Below are positions 22,769-32,522 of a stretch of 64,000 nucleotides of DNA, one piece after another (the first letter of the stretch is position 1; every line of letters starts with the position of its first letter). The notes under the pieces are model-generated. The model saw nothing but the letters and a program-made list of their open reading frames with translations, had not been told where the DNA came from and did not search any database. The stretch spans positions 376,193,633-376,257,632 of the forward strand of contig NC_053039.3 in assembly GCF_002575655.3 (NCBI RefSeq), written 5' to 3'. This DNA is from Aegilops tauschii subsp. strangulata (lineage: Eukaryota > Streptophyta > Magnoliopsida > Poales > Poaceae). Made by a program: the position numbers and the translations under genes.

Positions 22769-23557
22769 GAAGGCGAGCTCGCTGAATTCCTCCGTGAGAA
22801 TCGGGACATCTTTGCATGGTCCCCAAAGGACATGCCGGGTGTCCCGAAGGATTTCGCCGAGCACAAATTACATGTCCGAGCCGATGCGAAGCCGGTCAAG
22901 CAACCCCTCCGCCGACTATCAGAAGAGAAGCGAAGAATCGTGGGAGAAGAGATAGCCCGGCTCCTTGCAGCCGGCTTCATCATGGAAGTGTTCTTTCCAG
23001 AATGGCTTGCCAATCCAGTTCTGGTTTTGAAGAAGAATAACAAGTGGCGCATGTGTATAGACTACACAAGTTTGAACAAGGCCTGCCCAAAGGATCCGTT
23101 TGCTTTGCCACGGATTGACCAAGTGATAGACTCCACAGCCGGATGCGAGCTGTTAAGTTTTTTGGATGCATACTCAGGGTATCATCAGATCAAGTTGGAC
23201 CCGGCTGACCGCCTGAAGACTGCTTTCATCACACCCTTTGGAGCTTTCTGCTACCTGACAATGACATTCGGCTTGAGAAACGCCGGTGCCACTTTTCAGC
23301 GTTACATGCAGAAATGTCTCTTGAAACAACGCGGCAGAAATGCCCACGTCTACGTAGACGACATTGTGGTGAAGACAGAGAAGCGCGGTAGCTTGCTGGA
23401 AGACCTGAAGGAAACATTTGCCAACTTGCGCCGATTCCAGATCAAGCTCAACCCCGAGAAGTGCGTGTTCGGAGTGCCAGCCGGCTAGCTGCTAGGCTTC
23501 CTGGTCTCCGAACGCGGCATTGAGTGCAACCCTGTCAACATCAAAGCCATCGAGAGG
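22769..23557 (+). pseudogene. Element B reverse transcriptase
   Basis: The frame continues past the 22766 TAG: FLRENRDIFAW, MPGVPKDF, then WRMCIDYTSLNKACPKD, LLSFLDAYSGYHQIKL, FGAFCYLTMTFGLRNAG and catalytic YVDDIVVKT at about 23350. TAG at 23486-23488 replaces the residue after VPAG (Lys in element A). Otherwise the frame is open into RNase H. Confidence 0.9.
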
Positions 23558-25081
23558 ATGGAGATTCCCACCAAGCTGCGAGATGTGCAGAAGTTCACTT
23601 GCTGCTTAGCCTCCCTGAACCGTTTTATCAGCCGACTAGGAGAGAAGGCTCTCCCCCTGTACCGACTCATGAAGAAGTCCACTCACTTTGAGTGGAATGA
23701 TCAAGCCGACCAAGCCTTCCATGAGTTGAAGAAAATGTTGACCACTCCGCCTGTCCTGGCTGCGCCGACTGAGAAGGAGCCCATGCTCCTCTACATCGCC
23801 GCGACAAGCCGAGTCGTCAGCACTGTTGTTGTGGTTCAACGCCCGGAGGAAGGCCGAGCCCAGCTGGTCCAGAGGCCGGTCTACTATCTCAGCGAAGTAC
23901 TATCCAGCTCAAAGCAAAACTACCCGCACTACCAGAAGATGTCCTATGGGGTGTACCTCGCTGCCAAGAAATTGAAGCCCTATTTCCAAGAGCACCCCAT
24001 CACGGTCGTGTGCACTGCCCCGCTCGCCGAGATCATAGGCAGCCAGGATGCATCCGGCCGGGTGGCCAAATGGGCCATTGCCTTGGCGCCCTACACAATT
24101 TTCTATCAACCCCGCACCGCCATCAAGTCGCAAGCATTGGCCGACTTCCTCGTCGACTGGGCCGAGACCCAGTACTTAGCGCCGGCTACCGACTCTACCC
24201 ATTGGCGGATGCACTTTGACGGGTCCAAGATGCGCACCGGCTTGGGAGCCGGCATCGTCCTCACCTCTCCCAAAGGCGACAAGCTCAAGTACACGCTGCA
24301 GATCCACTTCGCCGCCTCCAACAACGTGGCCGAGTACGAGGCGCTCGTACATGGGCTCCGGCTAGCCAAAGAACTCGGCATACGCCGGATCCTGTGCTAC
24401 GGTGACTCAGACTTGGTGGTCCAGCAATCATCTGGCGACTGGGACGCCAAGGACGCAAACATGGCAAGCTACCGTTTCCTCGTCCAGCAGATGAGCGGAT
24501 ACTTCGAAGGGTGCGAGTTCCTTCACGTGCCAAGGGCCGACAACGACCAAGCAGATGCCCTAGCACGGATCGGCTCCACCCGACAAGCCATACCGACTGG
24601 CGTCTCCCTCCAGCGCCTCCTCAAGCCGTCCATCAAGCCGTCTCCAGAGTCGGATTCCATCTTCGTACCGCCTGCGCCAAAAACAGCCGGATCCGGCTCA
24701 AGAAATCCCGCAGGCGGCACGGGGACTTCGACGACTGCCCCGGGGACTGACGTAGTCGCACCCGGCCCAGGGACTTCAGAACCCGGCCCAGGGACTGCAG
24801 CAGTCGGCCCGGGGACTGCAACGACACAAGAAGCGGTGGTCGACTCCAATGCAACACCCAACCCACCCACCCGAGTCATGGTGGCCACATTAACAGCAGA
24901 AGAAGTCACAGCTCCCTCATGGGCCCAGCCCATCCTCAATTTCCTAGTCAGCAGAGAGCTGCCGGCTGATGAGATCACAGCAAGACTAATGCAACGACGA
25001 GCCGCAGCATACACAATAATCAACAGGGAGCTTGTGAAGCGCAGCGTCACTGGAGTCTTCCAGCGTTGTGTCGAGCCATAA
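23558..25081 (+). CDS. Element B RNase H and second (archaeal-type) RNase H
   Basis: A 507-residue open segment. Residues about 50-170 form the usual Ty3/gypsy RNase H (LLYIAATSRVV; YYLSEVLSSSKQNYPHYQ). Residues about 205-340 form a second RNase H: MHFDGSKMRTGLGAGIVL, NNVAEYEALVHGL, YGDSDLVVQQ, VPRADNDQADALAR, with the four acidic positions D, E, D, D present. A dual RNase H is described for the Tat lineage. A proline-glycine-threonine linker follows (24720-24825). TAA at 25079-25081 separates it from integrase in the same frame. Confidence 0.88.
   Translation: MEIPTKLRDVQKFTCCLASLNRFISRLGEKALPLYRLMKKSTHFEWNDQADQAFHELKKMLTTPPVLAAPTEKEPMLLYIAATSRVVSTVVVVQRPEEGRAQLVQRPVYYLSEVLSSSKQNYPHYQKMSYGVYLAAKKLKPYFQEHPITVVCTAPLAEIIGSQDASGRVAKWAIALAPYTIFYQPRTAIKSQALADFLVDWAETQYLAPATDSTHWRMHFDGSKMRTGLGAGIVLTSPKGDKLKYTLQIHFAASNNVAEYEALVHGLRLAKELGIRRILCYGDSDLVVQQSSGDWDAKDANMASYRFLVQQMSGYFEGCEFLHVPRADNDQADALARIGSTRQAIPTGVSLQRLLKPSIKPSPESDSIFVPPAPKTAGSGSRNPAGGTGTSTTAPGTDVVAPGPGTSEPGPGTAAVGPGTATTQEAVVDSNATPNPPTRVMVATLTAEEVTAPSWAQPILNFLVSRELPADEITARLMQRRAAAYTIINRELVKRSVTGVFQRCVEP
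24720..24825 (+). repeat. PGT-coding minisatellite in element B pol
   Basis: Imperfect repeats of GGCCCAGGGACT-like units that code for GPGT/PGT. The tract lies in the linker between the second RNase H and integrase. Confidence 0.7.
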
Positions 25082-26185
25082 AAAGGAGTGGCAATCCTCA
25101 AAGACATCCACCAAGGCGAATGCGGCCATCACGCCGCCTCAAGATCCCTCGTGGCCAAGGCTTTCCGCCATGGGTTCTTCTGGCCGACTGCCTTGGAGGA
25201 TGCTAAAGAAATAGTCAAGAGCTGCAGAGGATGTCAAGTCTTCAGTTCCAAACAACACCTGCCGGCTTCTGCCCTCAAGACCATTCCCCTCACCTGGCCT
25301 TTTGCCGTCTGGGGACAGGACATGGTGGGCCCTTTCAAGACAGCCCGCGGTGGCTTGACACATCTACTCGTTGCTGTGGACAAGTTCTCAAAGTGGATTG
25401 AAGCCAAGACAATTAAGAAGCTGAACGGGCCGACTGCCGTGACATTCATCACCGACATCACTACTCGGTACGGCGTGCCGCACAGCATCATCACCGACAA
25501 CGGCACGAACTTCGCCAAAGGTGCACTGGCACGTTTCTGCGCGACACAGGGCATCCGACTGGACTTAGCGTCCGTTGCCCACCCGCAGTCAAACGGCCAG
25601 GTCGAGCGAGCAAATGGACTTATCCTCTCCGGCATCAAGCCCCGACTGGTTGTACCACTGGAGCGATCGGCCGGCTGCTGGCTCAAAGAGCTGCCGGCTG
25701 TCCTCTGGAGTCTGCGCACTACACCCAACAAGTCAACCGGCTTCACTCCATTCTTCCTTGTGTACGGTGCCGAGGCTGTCATCCCAACAGACATCGAGTT
25801 CGACTCGCCTCGGATCACCATGTACACGGAGGAGGAAGCCAAAGAAGCAAGAGAAGACGGCGTCGACCTACTGGAAGAAGGCCGGCTGTTAGCCCTCAGC
25901 CGGTCCGCCATCTACCAGCAAGGCCTGCGCCGCTACTACAACCGCAAGGTCAAGCCAAGATCCTTCCAAGAGGGCGACCTCGTGCTCCGGCTGATCCAGC
26001 GAACAGCCGGCCAGCACAAGCTCTCGGCCCCTTGGGAAGGCCCCTTCGTCGTCAGCAAGGCACTCGGCAATGACTCCTACTACTTGATCGACGCGCAAAA
26101 GCCAAGAGCACGCAAGAGAGACGACTCCGGCAAGGAGTCGGAGCGACCATGGAACGCAAACCTCCTAAGACAATTTTACAGCTGA
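25082..26185 (+). CDS. Element B integrase
   Basis: The HHCC zinc-binding part is HQGECGHHAAS...CRGCQ (to about 25240). The catalytic core shows GQDMVGPF, ITDNGTNF and SNGQVERANG, giving the D-D-E residues. The C-terminal part (YNRKVKPRSFQEGDLVLR; APWEGPFVV) is the usual chromatin/DNA-binding tail. The frame is open from the TAA at 25079 to TGA at 26183-26185. The integrase is closely similar to that of element E. Confidence 0.92.
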   Translation, partial: KGVAILKDIHQGECGHHAASRSLVAKAFRHGFFWPTALEDAKEIVKSCRGCQVFSSKQHLPASALKTIPLTWPFAVWGQDMVGPFKTARGGLTHLLVAVDKFSKWIEAKTIKKLNGPTAVTFITDITTRYGVPHSIITDNGTNFAKGALARFCATQGIRLDLASVAHPQSNGQVERANGLILSGIKPRLVVPLERSAGCWLKELPAVLWSLRTTPNKSTGFTPFFLVYGAEAVIPTDIEFDSPRITMYTEEEAKEAREDGVDLLEEGRLLALSRSAIYQQGLRRYYNRKVKPRSFQEGDLVLRLIQRTAGQHKLSAPWEGPFVVSKALGNDSYYLIDAQKPRARKRDDSGKESERPWNANLLRQFYS

Positions 26186-26976
26186 AAAGCAGTATGTATC
26201 ACGCTACCCCTTTTGTATTAAGTTACAAACCAACAGGCCCCCCGAACAGTACTCGGGGACTGCCTTTTATTTATCTATGAATGACGAGTGTCATATCCAT
26301 GAATGTATTATTACATTTTGAATTCTTGTCCGGCACCGGGTCCGACTAGTTGGCCCGGGGACTGGCCGCCTTGAGCTATATTCTAAGTTCTTCCCGAAGT
26401 CAGCAAAGTAGTTCGCCTGCTCCCAAGTCCTCTCTTGTTGAAAGTCGCAGCTCAAAGAACTGACTGTCCGACTAGCAAGAGAGAAGACAGAAAGGACGCC
26501 CACACGAAAAACGGCTAAGGAACAACTAACCTATATAGCAAAAAGACGGCCTCCATATATGCCTGCCGGCTGTCACAGCAGCCGGCTGGCCGGCTTCCTA
26601 AAAAACTTAGCTTAAGTCCGGCAGAGCTAAAAGTACTCCCCCCTCCCCAATCGGCCAGGCACTCCCCGGCTACAGATTGCAGAGCAACTGTTTGACTAGG
26701 GAGGCGGCAACCAAGGGAGGGCGGCAAAGGAAAAAAGCAGAAGGACAAAAAGCGAAAGTACAAGGAAAGACCGATTGCATAACTTATATACATAAAGCCG
26801 CCCACAGGCCGGCAACAGACTTAAGTTTGAATACACCCAGTGGGTGGAATTGCGCAGACTTAACCAAACATTGTTCAAAAGTAACAAGACAGGAAAACAA
26901 AAGAAAGAAGACTAAGGCGCGACTTGGAGGCCAAGCTGGTCGGTGAAGGCAGCTCGCCGGCTGAAGGAGTGGCCGC
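26186..26976 (+). other. Element B spacer between convergent genes
   Basis: 791 bp between the end of pol (plus) and the end of the antisense gene (minus); it would form both 3' untranslated regions. I see no ORF. It carries one copy of TACACCCAGTGGGTG (about 26829-26843), which also occurs in introns 3 and 4 of the antisense gene. Confidence 0.65.
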
Positions 26977-28096
26977 CTAGCCGGTCCCGACTTGACCACC
27001 TCCCGCGGCAGGAGACGCACTCGCACGCGACGTAGTGCTAGAGGCGCGGTCAGGCTGGCCGGCTACTCCACCAGCCGGCTCGGCGTCTTCACCCTCCTCC
27101 TCCTCCTCTTCGCCCTCGTCGCTGGAGTCGATCTCCTCCGCTGAGTCCTCGCCGTATGCCGGGTCCAGCCCGAACCAATCTTCCGGCTGGGCGACTCCAT
27201 TGTCGTCCACCTCGGGGGCGAAGACGTTGGTGTCGGTGTAGTCGGCGATCGCTGAAGCCCGCCGAACGATGGCCGGCCGCGCCGGCTCCAGCTCCGTGTC
27301 GGCTTGCTGCCGCCAGGTCGCCAGCTGGTCCAGGTTCAGGCCGGGATACCAGGCCTTGACGAACTCCAGCGCCCGCCTGGCGCCGGAGCGAGCCGCTGAC
27401 GCCTTCCAAGCCTCGAAGCGGCCGACTGCCACCTCCAGCCAGTCGGCGGTCCGACTGGGGGTGTGAGGGACCACTTGGCTAGGCCAGAGGGCGGCCAAGA
27501 CCTGCGATCCCGCGCGCTGAAGCCGGCGGAGCAGCCTGTGAGCCGGCTGGATGCGAGCCTGGATCACCAGGAGCTGTTCCTCCAGCGAGCGGCTGGCGGT
27601 TGGCGAGATCTCGAAGCCGGCTTGCCTCTTCGCCTGGCGACGGGCTTCGATGGCCTGGTTGGCAGCAGTTGAGTAGCCAGGGAAGTACTCTGCGCAAAGG
27701 AGAAAAGAAAAGAGAAACAGCGAAATCAGAAAAATAAGCCGAAATGGCAGATGGCAAGAAAGAATGAAGGGGTTGACAACTTACCGTCAACTAGGTCCTC
27801 AATCTGGCCATAGCCGGAGACCAGAGTCTGCCTGGCCTCTGCCCAGCCGGCCGCCTCCGTCTCGAACTCGGCCTGGAGGGCAGCTTCGCGATCCTGCGCA
27901 GCCTTCAGCGTCGCCTTATGACCTTCCTCCTAGTCGGCCAACTTCTTGACCAGGCGGTCGTGCTCCTGCACCAAGGCGGCGAGCTCCGCGTCCTTGGCAC
28001 GAAGAGCAGTCTGGGACCCCCCCAGCTGTGCCCTCAGACTGGCGTTGGCCGCTGCAGAGATAGAAGAAGAAGAAGAACAATGAGAAATCATCAAGG

Positions 28097-28173
28097 AAGA
28101 TCCGAGCCGACTGCTCAGCAGTCGGCCCGAATCTCGGGGACTACACCCAGTGGGTGCGCTGACGCGCCCCCAC
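28097..28173 (-). repeat. Duplicated intronic module, copy in intron 4
   Basis: About 77 bp shared with 28345-28419 in intron 3. It has a CCGACTGC-TCA-GCAGTCGG hairpin followed by a 40-bp block identical in both copies (28134-28173 and 28380-28419). Each copy begins 25-45 bases after its 5' splice site. Confidence 0.75.
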
Positions 28174-28344
28174 ATGAGATAAAGATCAAGTCACATACCT
28201 TGGCTTTCAGTGAGATCGGCGGTCTTCTGAGTCAGCTCCCGAGCCTGGGAGTTGAAGGCGGCCGCTCGGAGGTTGTCGTAGTCCTGCAAGACGGACAGAA
28301 GACCGAAGTGAGAACAAAAGCAGCAAAAACAAAATCTTCAAGAA

Positions 28345-28419
28345 GTTCCAAGCCGCCTGCTCAGCAGCCGACTCGGAACTCGGGGACTACACCCAGTGGG
28401 TGCGCTGACGCGCCCCCAC
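28345..28419 (-). repeat. Duplicated intronic module, copy in intron 3
   Basis: Partner of 28097-28173. The hairpin is less perfect (CCGCCTGCTCAGCAGCCG), but the 40-bp block is unchanged. Confidence 0.75.
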
Positions 28420-30871
28420 GAGAGAAATCAAGATCAAGAAAGAACAAGATGAGAATACTAACCCGGATGGCCGCCCGCGTGGCGAGGAATTCGTCGGTGA
28501 ACTGCCTCAGCACCGCGGCTTGGCTTTGCAGCCGGGTCCGGACGTCTTGTGCAGCGACGTTCACCACGGCTGTCCCTCCGCCCGGCGTCCACCCCGAGGT
28601 AGCGCTGGCCGCCTCTGCGTCTCGGGCGGACGAGCTGGAGCCCACGGCCGGCTGTGGCTCCGACACAGCCTTCTGCGGTTCAGACGCGGCCTTCCCTGCA
28701 CGCCAGCTTGGCGGAACCCGGACCGCTACCTCAGCCCCCGCGGCCGGCTCACCCTCCGCCGACTGTGCGGGCGCAGGCTCAGGCTAGCGGCCTTGGGTCG
28801 CCCTAGTCAGAGGAGTCGGCCCCGGCGCCTCCCCCAAGATGACGACGTCGTCGCCGCTTCCTCCCAGCCCCGGCTGGGAACCGCTGGCTCCCCCTGGCGA
28901 GGGATCCACGTCCCCGGGCGCCATGGTGCGCAGGGGGGTGACCATCAAAGCCTCCCCTGCCGCCGCATCGGCCTCGGCCTCTGCCTGGGCCTTGGCTGCG
29001 GCCTCGGCGAGCGCCTTCGCCGCCTCCTCCTCCCGAGCTGCCTGGGCGGCGGCTGCCCTCCGTGCCTCCGCCTCCCGCGCTTCCTGCTCCTCCCGCACCT
29101 CCCGCGTGTTCCTTTCCGTCGCCTCCAGGAGGGCGGTGCGGGGATCTACGCGGCGGGTGGTGCTCCGAGAGCCCCCTGGCGACTCGACGACGGAGCCGGC
29201 AGCCGCCCGCTCAAGTGACAGCGGAGCTCTGACCATTGAAAAAGAAGACGAAGGTTCAAGAACCACCAAAGGAAAGAAAGAAGGACAGTACATAGAAAGA
29301 GAGAACTTACGCCGACACAGTCTGCGGCTGCTTCACCACTTTGCGGAAGCGAGCCGCCTTCGCGGCCGCCTCTTCCCGCCTGGTGGCTGCCGCCCCACCC
29401 CGGGGCTTCTTCGTCCGGCTACCGAACATGCCCTGGGTGGCGCGACGTTTCTGGCCTCTACCCCGAGCAGGCTGCGCGCCGGAGGAGCCCATGCCGCGTC
29501 CGGATGCCGGCTGGCGGTGCGGGACGGCTTCGGCTTCGTCCTCGTCCGGCCAGTCGTCGAAGGTAGCGGTGAACCCGGAGCCGCCTGCTTCGCCGCCGGC
29601 TTGGCCACCGGCCGGCTCGGCGGCATCCTCCATATGGACCGCCCCCAGGTTGGGGTCCTCCTGGTCGTGTTCGGTCCGGTCGGGGACGAAGCGGCGCTCC
29701 ATGTCTGCCCCGCCGGCCGGCCGAAGCAGAGGACTCTGTCAAAAGAGCAAGCCGACTGAGTTAGAGTCGGCCCAGAGGAACTCGGCGACAAAGCTGAGAG
29801 AGAGAAAGAAAAAGAGACGAGGGGAGCGTACCGTAGGCGGAGGATTGGCGCGGCTGTATGGCTCCTTGCCGAATTGCCAGTCTTCGGAAAGTTGGCAGTT
29901 GGCGAGGTAATTCACCATGTCGGCGGCGTCGGGCTGCGGCATCTCGTTGGTGCACATTCGGCATGGATCGAGCGGGCCGCTCATCTGACAGATCAGATGA
30001 GGCCGGCTCTGGAGCGGAAGGACCCGGCGCGTGACGAACGCGGCCAGGAGGTCGGGCCCCGTCAGGCCCTCCGACTGGACCATCACCCGCAGGCGGGCGA
30101 TGGCGGCGTTTCCTCCCTGCGACTGCGTCACGGCCCGGAAGGACCACTGGGGCAGCCTGCCCGCCGGTGGGCCGGCTACGTAGGCCGGCAGGTTGAGGTA
30201 GTCGCCCCGGGGAGCGATGCTCCGCACGTAGAAGTATGACTTCTGCCACTTCTTCACCGATTGGATCAGCGTGATGATGGGGAAGGGGTTGTCGGCGCCT
30301 GATCTCCGCGACGCGATGAAGGCGCCGGTCTGAGCCGGCACGCCCCACACGCGCGTGCGTAGCTTCGACTGGAAGAACTCCCCCCAGAGCTCGAGGGTGG
30401 GGAGGACGCCAAGATAGCCCTCGCACAGGGTGACGAAGGCCGACAGCAGCACCACCGCGTTGGGGGTGAGGTGGTGCGGCTGGAGCTGATAGAATTCCAG
30501 CCAGGAGCGGAAGAAGGCGCTCACTGGCAGGCCGAAGCCGCGCAGGAAGTGCAAGCGGAAGACCACCCGCTCGCCCTCCCGCGACGCCGGCCTGACTTCC
30601 TTCTCCGGCGCGAGGCGGACCTCCACTTTGCCCGCGCTGGGCAGACGCCGGGTGTCGCGGAGGAAGTCGATGTGCTCGTTATGGACAATGGAGCCATCCC
30701 AATCCCCGCCAAGCTGCTCTACGTGGGGAGGCATAGCGGAAGCTAGCACGGCGGCGGAGGAGCGTGCGGAGGAAGAGCGCGGCGGCGAGGCGCTGTCGCG
30801 AGAACGAGCGAGGCAAGAAGACGGCGGAAGTAGGAGGAGCGTGCGAGGGCCTGCCGCCCTCCACCTCCCCC

Positions 30872-30879
30872 TACTTATA
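30872..30879 (-). promoter_or_regulatory. TATA box of the element B antisense gene
   Basis: The minus strand reads GGCTATAAGTAGGGGG, about 125 bp upstream of the ATG at 30749. This form is typical of grass core promoters. Transcription would start near 30845. Confidence 0.6.
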
Positions 30880-30915
30880 GCCTCACGCGGCTGAAGAGGC
30901 CGGACGTGGGGGGGG

Positions 30916-30955
30916 GAGACGTGGGATTAATTGCGCCCACTCCCCCCCACGTCTC
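30916..30955. promoter_or_regulatory. Inverted ACGT-element pair upstream of the antisense TATA box
   Basis: GAGACGTGG at 30916-30924 and CCACGTCTC at 30947-30955 are exact inverted repeats, 37-80 bp upstream of the TATA box at 30872. ACGT cores are bZIP/bHLH binding sites in plants. Another GACGTGGG is at 30903-30910. Confidence 0.45.
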
Positions 30956-31317
30956 GCGTTTATTTCGCATCAGTGCGAGCCGAAACAGCCGCACGGAACG
31001 TGCGGGCGGTTTCGGGATACAAAGGATCCGCGCCTGGGCCGGGGCGCGGACGTGGCGGGCCCCCTCCCTGCGGCGACGTCCCGTCACGCGCGTGGGCTGG
31101 CAGGCTTTCTGGACACGTGGCACGCCAACGGCCCGAGGCCGGCCCGCGGCCCGGTGCACGTACCTGCGGGTTCCCGCCCCCCGACTCCAGAAGAATTCGA
31201 CTAAGGCGGCGCGCCTGACCAAGGCCGGCTCCCAGCTGCCGGCTTGTCACGATAGGAAGCTGATCGAGCTTCTTGAACCCCACTCCACCTCGAAGCCCAA
31301 TCAGCTTCGGGGACTAC
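30956..31317 (+). other. Element B GC-rich segment before 3' LTR
   Basis: GC-rich, non-coding. It ends in the purine-rich CAGCTTCGGGGACTAC (31302-31317) beside the 3' LTR, the likely polypurine tract. It also forms the upstream region of the antisense gene. Confidence 0.6.
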
Positions 31318-32522
31318 TGTCGGAGTAAATGGCCACGGGTAGCCTAACCGACTACCCCTGGCTCTTCAGAAAATTTATCAGGCCTTTGGGCCTTCAAGCA
31401 CTCCAAGCATTTGGGCCGCCTTCCCCGGCCGGCTACAACTAAAAGCCGACTCCCGGAAGGCGACCCAGCCTCACCGACTCCTCCCTAGGACGACCGCGGG
31501 GTGGCCGACTCCAGGAAGCCAGCCAAGAAGGACGCCGACTCCTAGGAGCCGGCCAAGACCACAACCACTCCTACATAACGGCGACCTGACGGGGTATGGC
31601 CACAGTGCGGCCCACGACCCCCGAAGCCCGAGGCGGGCATGGCTACAGGAGGCCGTACGGGAGGGATGTCTCCCGTGCGGCTCGGCATTGTAGCCACGCT
31701 AGCCTCGATGTCATCTGCGACCCACTCATGTACGGCCTGAGGACTGCGGGCCCCTTCAGTCAGAGAGAGGCGCGAGGAGGGCCCGGCTTTTCCTAGTCGG
31801 CCAAGAGTATAGCCGGCCTCCAGAAGCCGGCTACTCCCTTCCTCGAAGCGGGAGCCCCATTAAGGAGACAAGACGAGGTGAGGCTACAGTGATAGCCCCC
31901 GAGGCGGCCCACTGTAGCCATGCTTACCTCGACAAAGCCCTCATCATCAGAGGCGTAGATACAGTAAGCAGCCGCCGACAAGACCCTAGGCGGTGGGACC
32001 GGCCTGTCGACCAAGTATCCGGCAGCCGGCGGGACCCACTAGCCGGCGGGGCCCAGCAGCCGGCGGAGAAGCCGGCAAGCGTGGACACTGACGGCTGGGA
32101 CCAGTTCCCAATCGGATTACCGTTGTACCCCCGGGGGGTAGGCCTATATAAACCCCCCGGAGCACCCATGCAAAGGGTTCGCTTCTAGGTTGGCCACTGA
32201 GCATAGTTGGCTTCTAGGTTAACACCCACGCCTAGCACACACACCATAGATAGAGAGAAGCAAGAGCTAGCCTTGTTCTTCTTCTCCCTTGATCTCAGCA
32301 GCTCTAGGAGCGATTGTAGCTACCCCTTATCGATCTAGTGATCATGCGGAGACCCCGAAGAGCAGGACTAGGGGTGTTATCTCCTCGGAGAGCCCCGAAC
32401 CTGGGTAAGATTCGCCGGCGTGCATGTCTTCGCCTCATCCCGTTTCCAGGCACCGGCAACGTTTTATTGGCTCCCACAATGATAAGCCATCCCTTGGCAT
32501 ATGTCGCACCAACCACCCGACA
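31318..32522 (+). repeat. Element B 3' LTR
   Basis: 1205 bp, same length as the 5' LTR with about 23 substitutions and no indel by eye. TATA box at 32145-32152. The ATGAT duplication follows. Confidence 0.95.

Larger units (their letters stand above)
26977..30749 (-). pseudogene. Element B antisense six-exon gene; exon 1 Transposase_28-like
   Basis: Exons on the minus strand: 30749-29832, 29735-29311, 29228-28463, 28283-28199, 28051-27785, 27689-26977. All five introns are GT-AG and the phases agree (0, 2, 0, 1, 1), giving about 1058 codons. Two in-frame TAG codons (28784-28786, 27930-27932) break it. Exon 1 (306 codons; RLHFLRGFGLPVSAFFRSW, QPHHLTPNAVVLLSAFVTL, TGAFIASRR) resembles the Pfam 'putative gypsy type transposon' family. 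Exons 2-3 are acidic then Arg/Gly-rich and Ala/Glu-rich coiled coil. Exons 4-5 are coiled coil. Exon 6 has a helical domain (RTADWLEVAVGRFEAW; LEFVKAWYPGLNLDQLATW) and an acidic end. Antisense extra ORFs are known in Tat elements. Function unknown. Confidence 0.82.
18558..32522 (+). mobile_element. Element B: Tat-lineage Gypsy retrotransposon with six-exon antisense gene
   Basis: Plus-strand element with two LTRs of identical length (1205 bp; 18558-19762 and 31318-32522) and a perfect target-site duplication ATGAT (18553-18557 and 32523-32527). I counted about 23 LTR differences by eye, near 1.9 percent, making it one of the youngest elements here. Order: gag module, gag-PR, RT, RNase H, second RNase H, integrase, spacer, antisense gene. 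It is inserted in the RNase H coding part of element A; the A frame rejoins across the duplicated site. Confidence 0.95.

Noticed and set aside
28839..29759. 306-residue plus-strand ORF
   Set aside because: Shadow of exons 2-3 of the antisense gene, whose splice phases and homology favour the minus strand.
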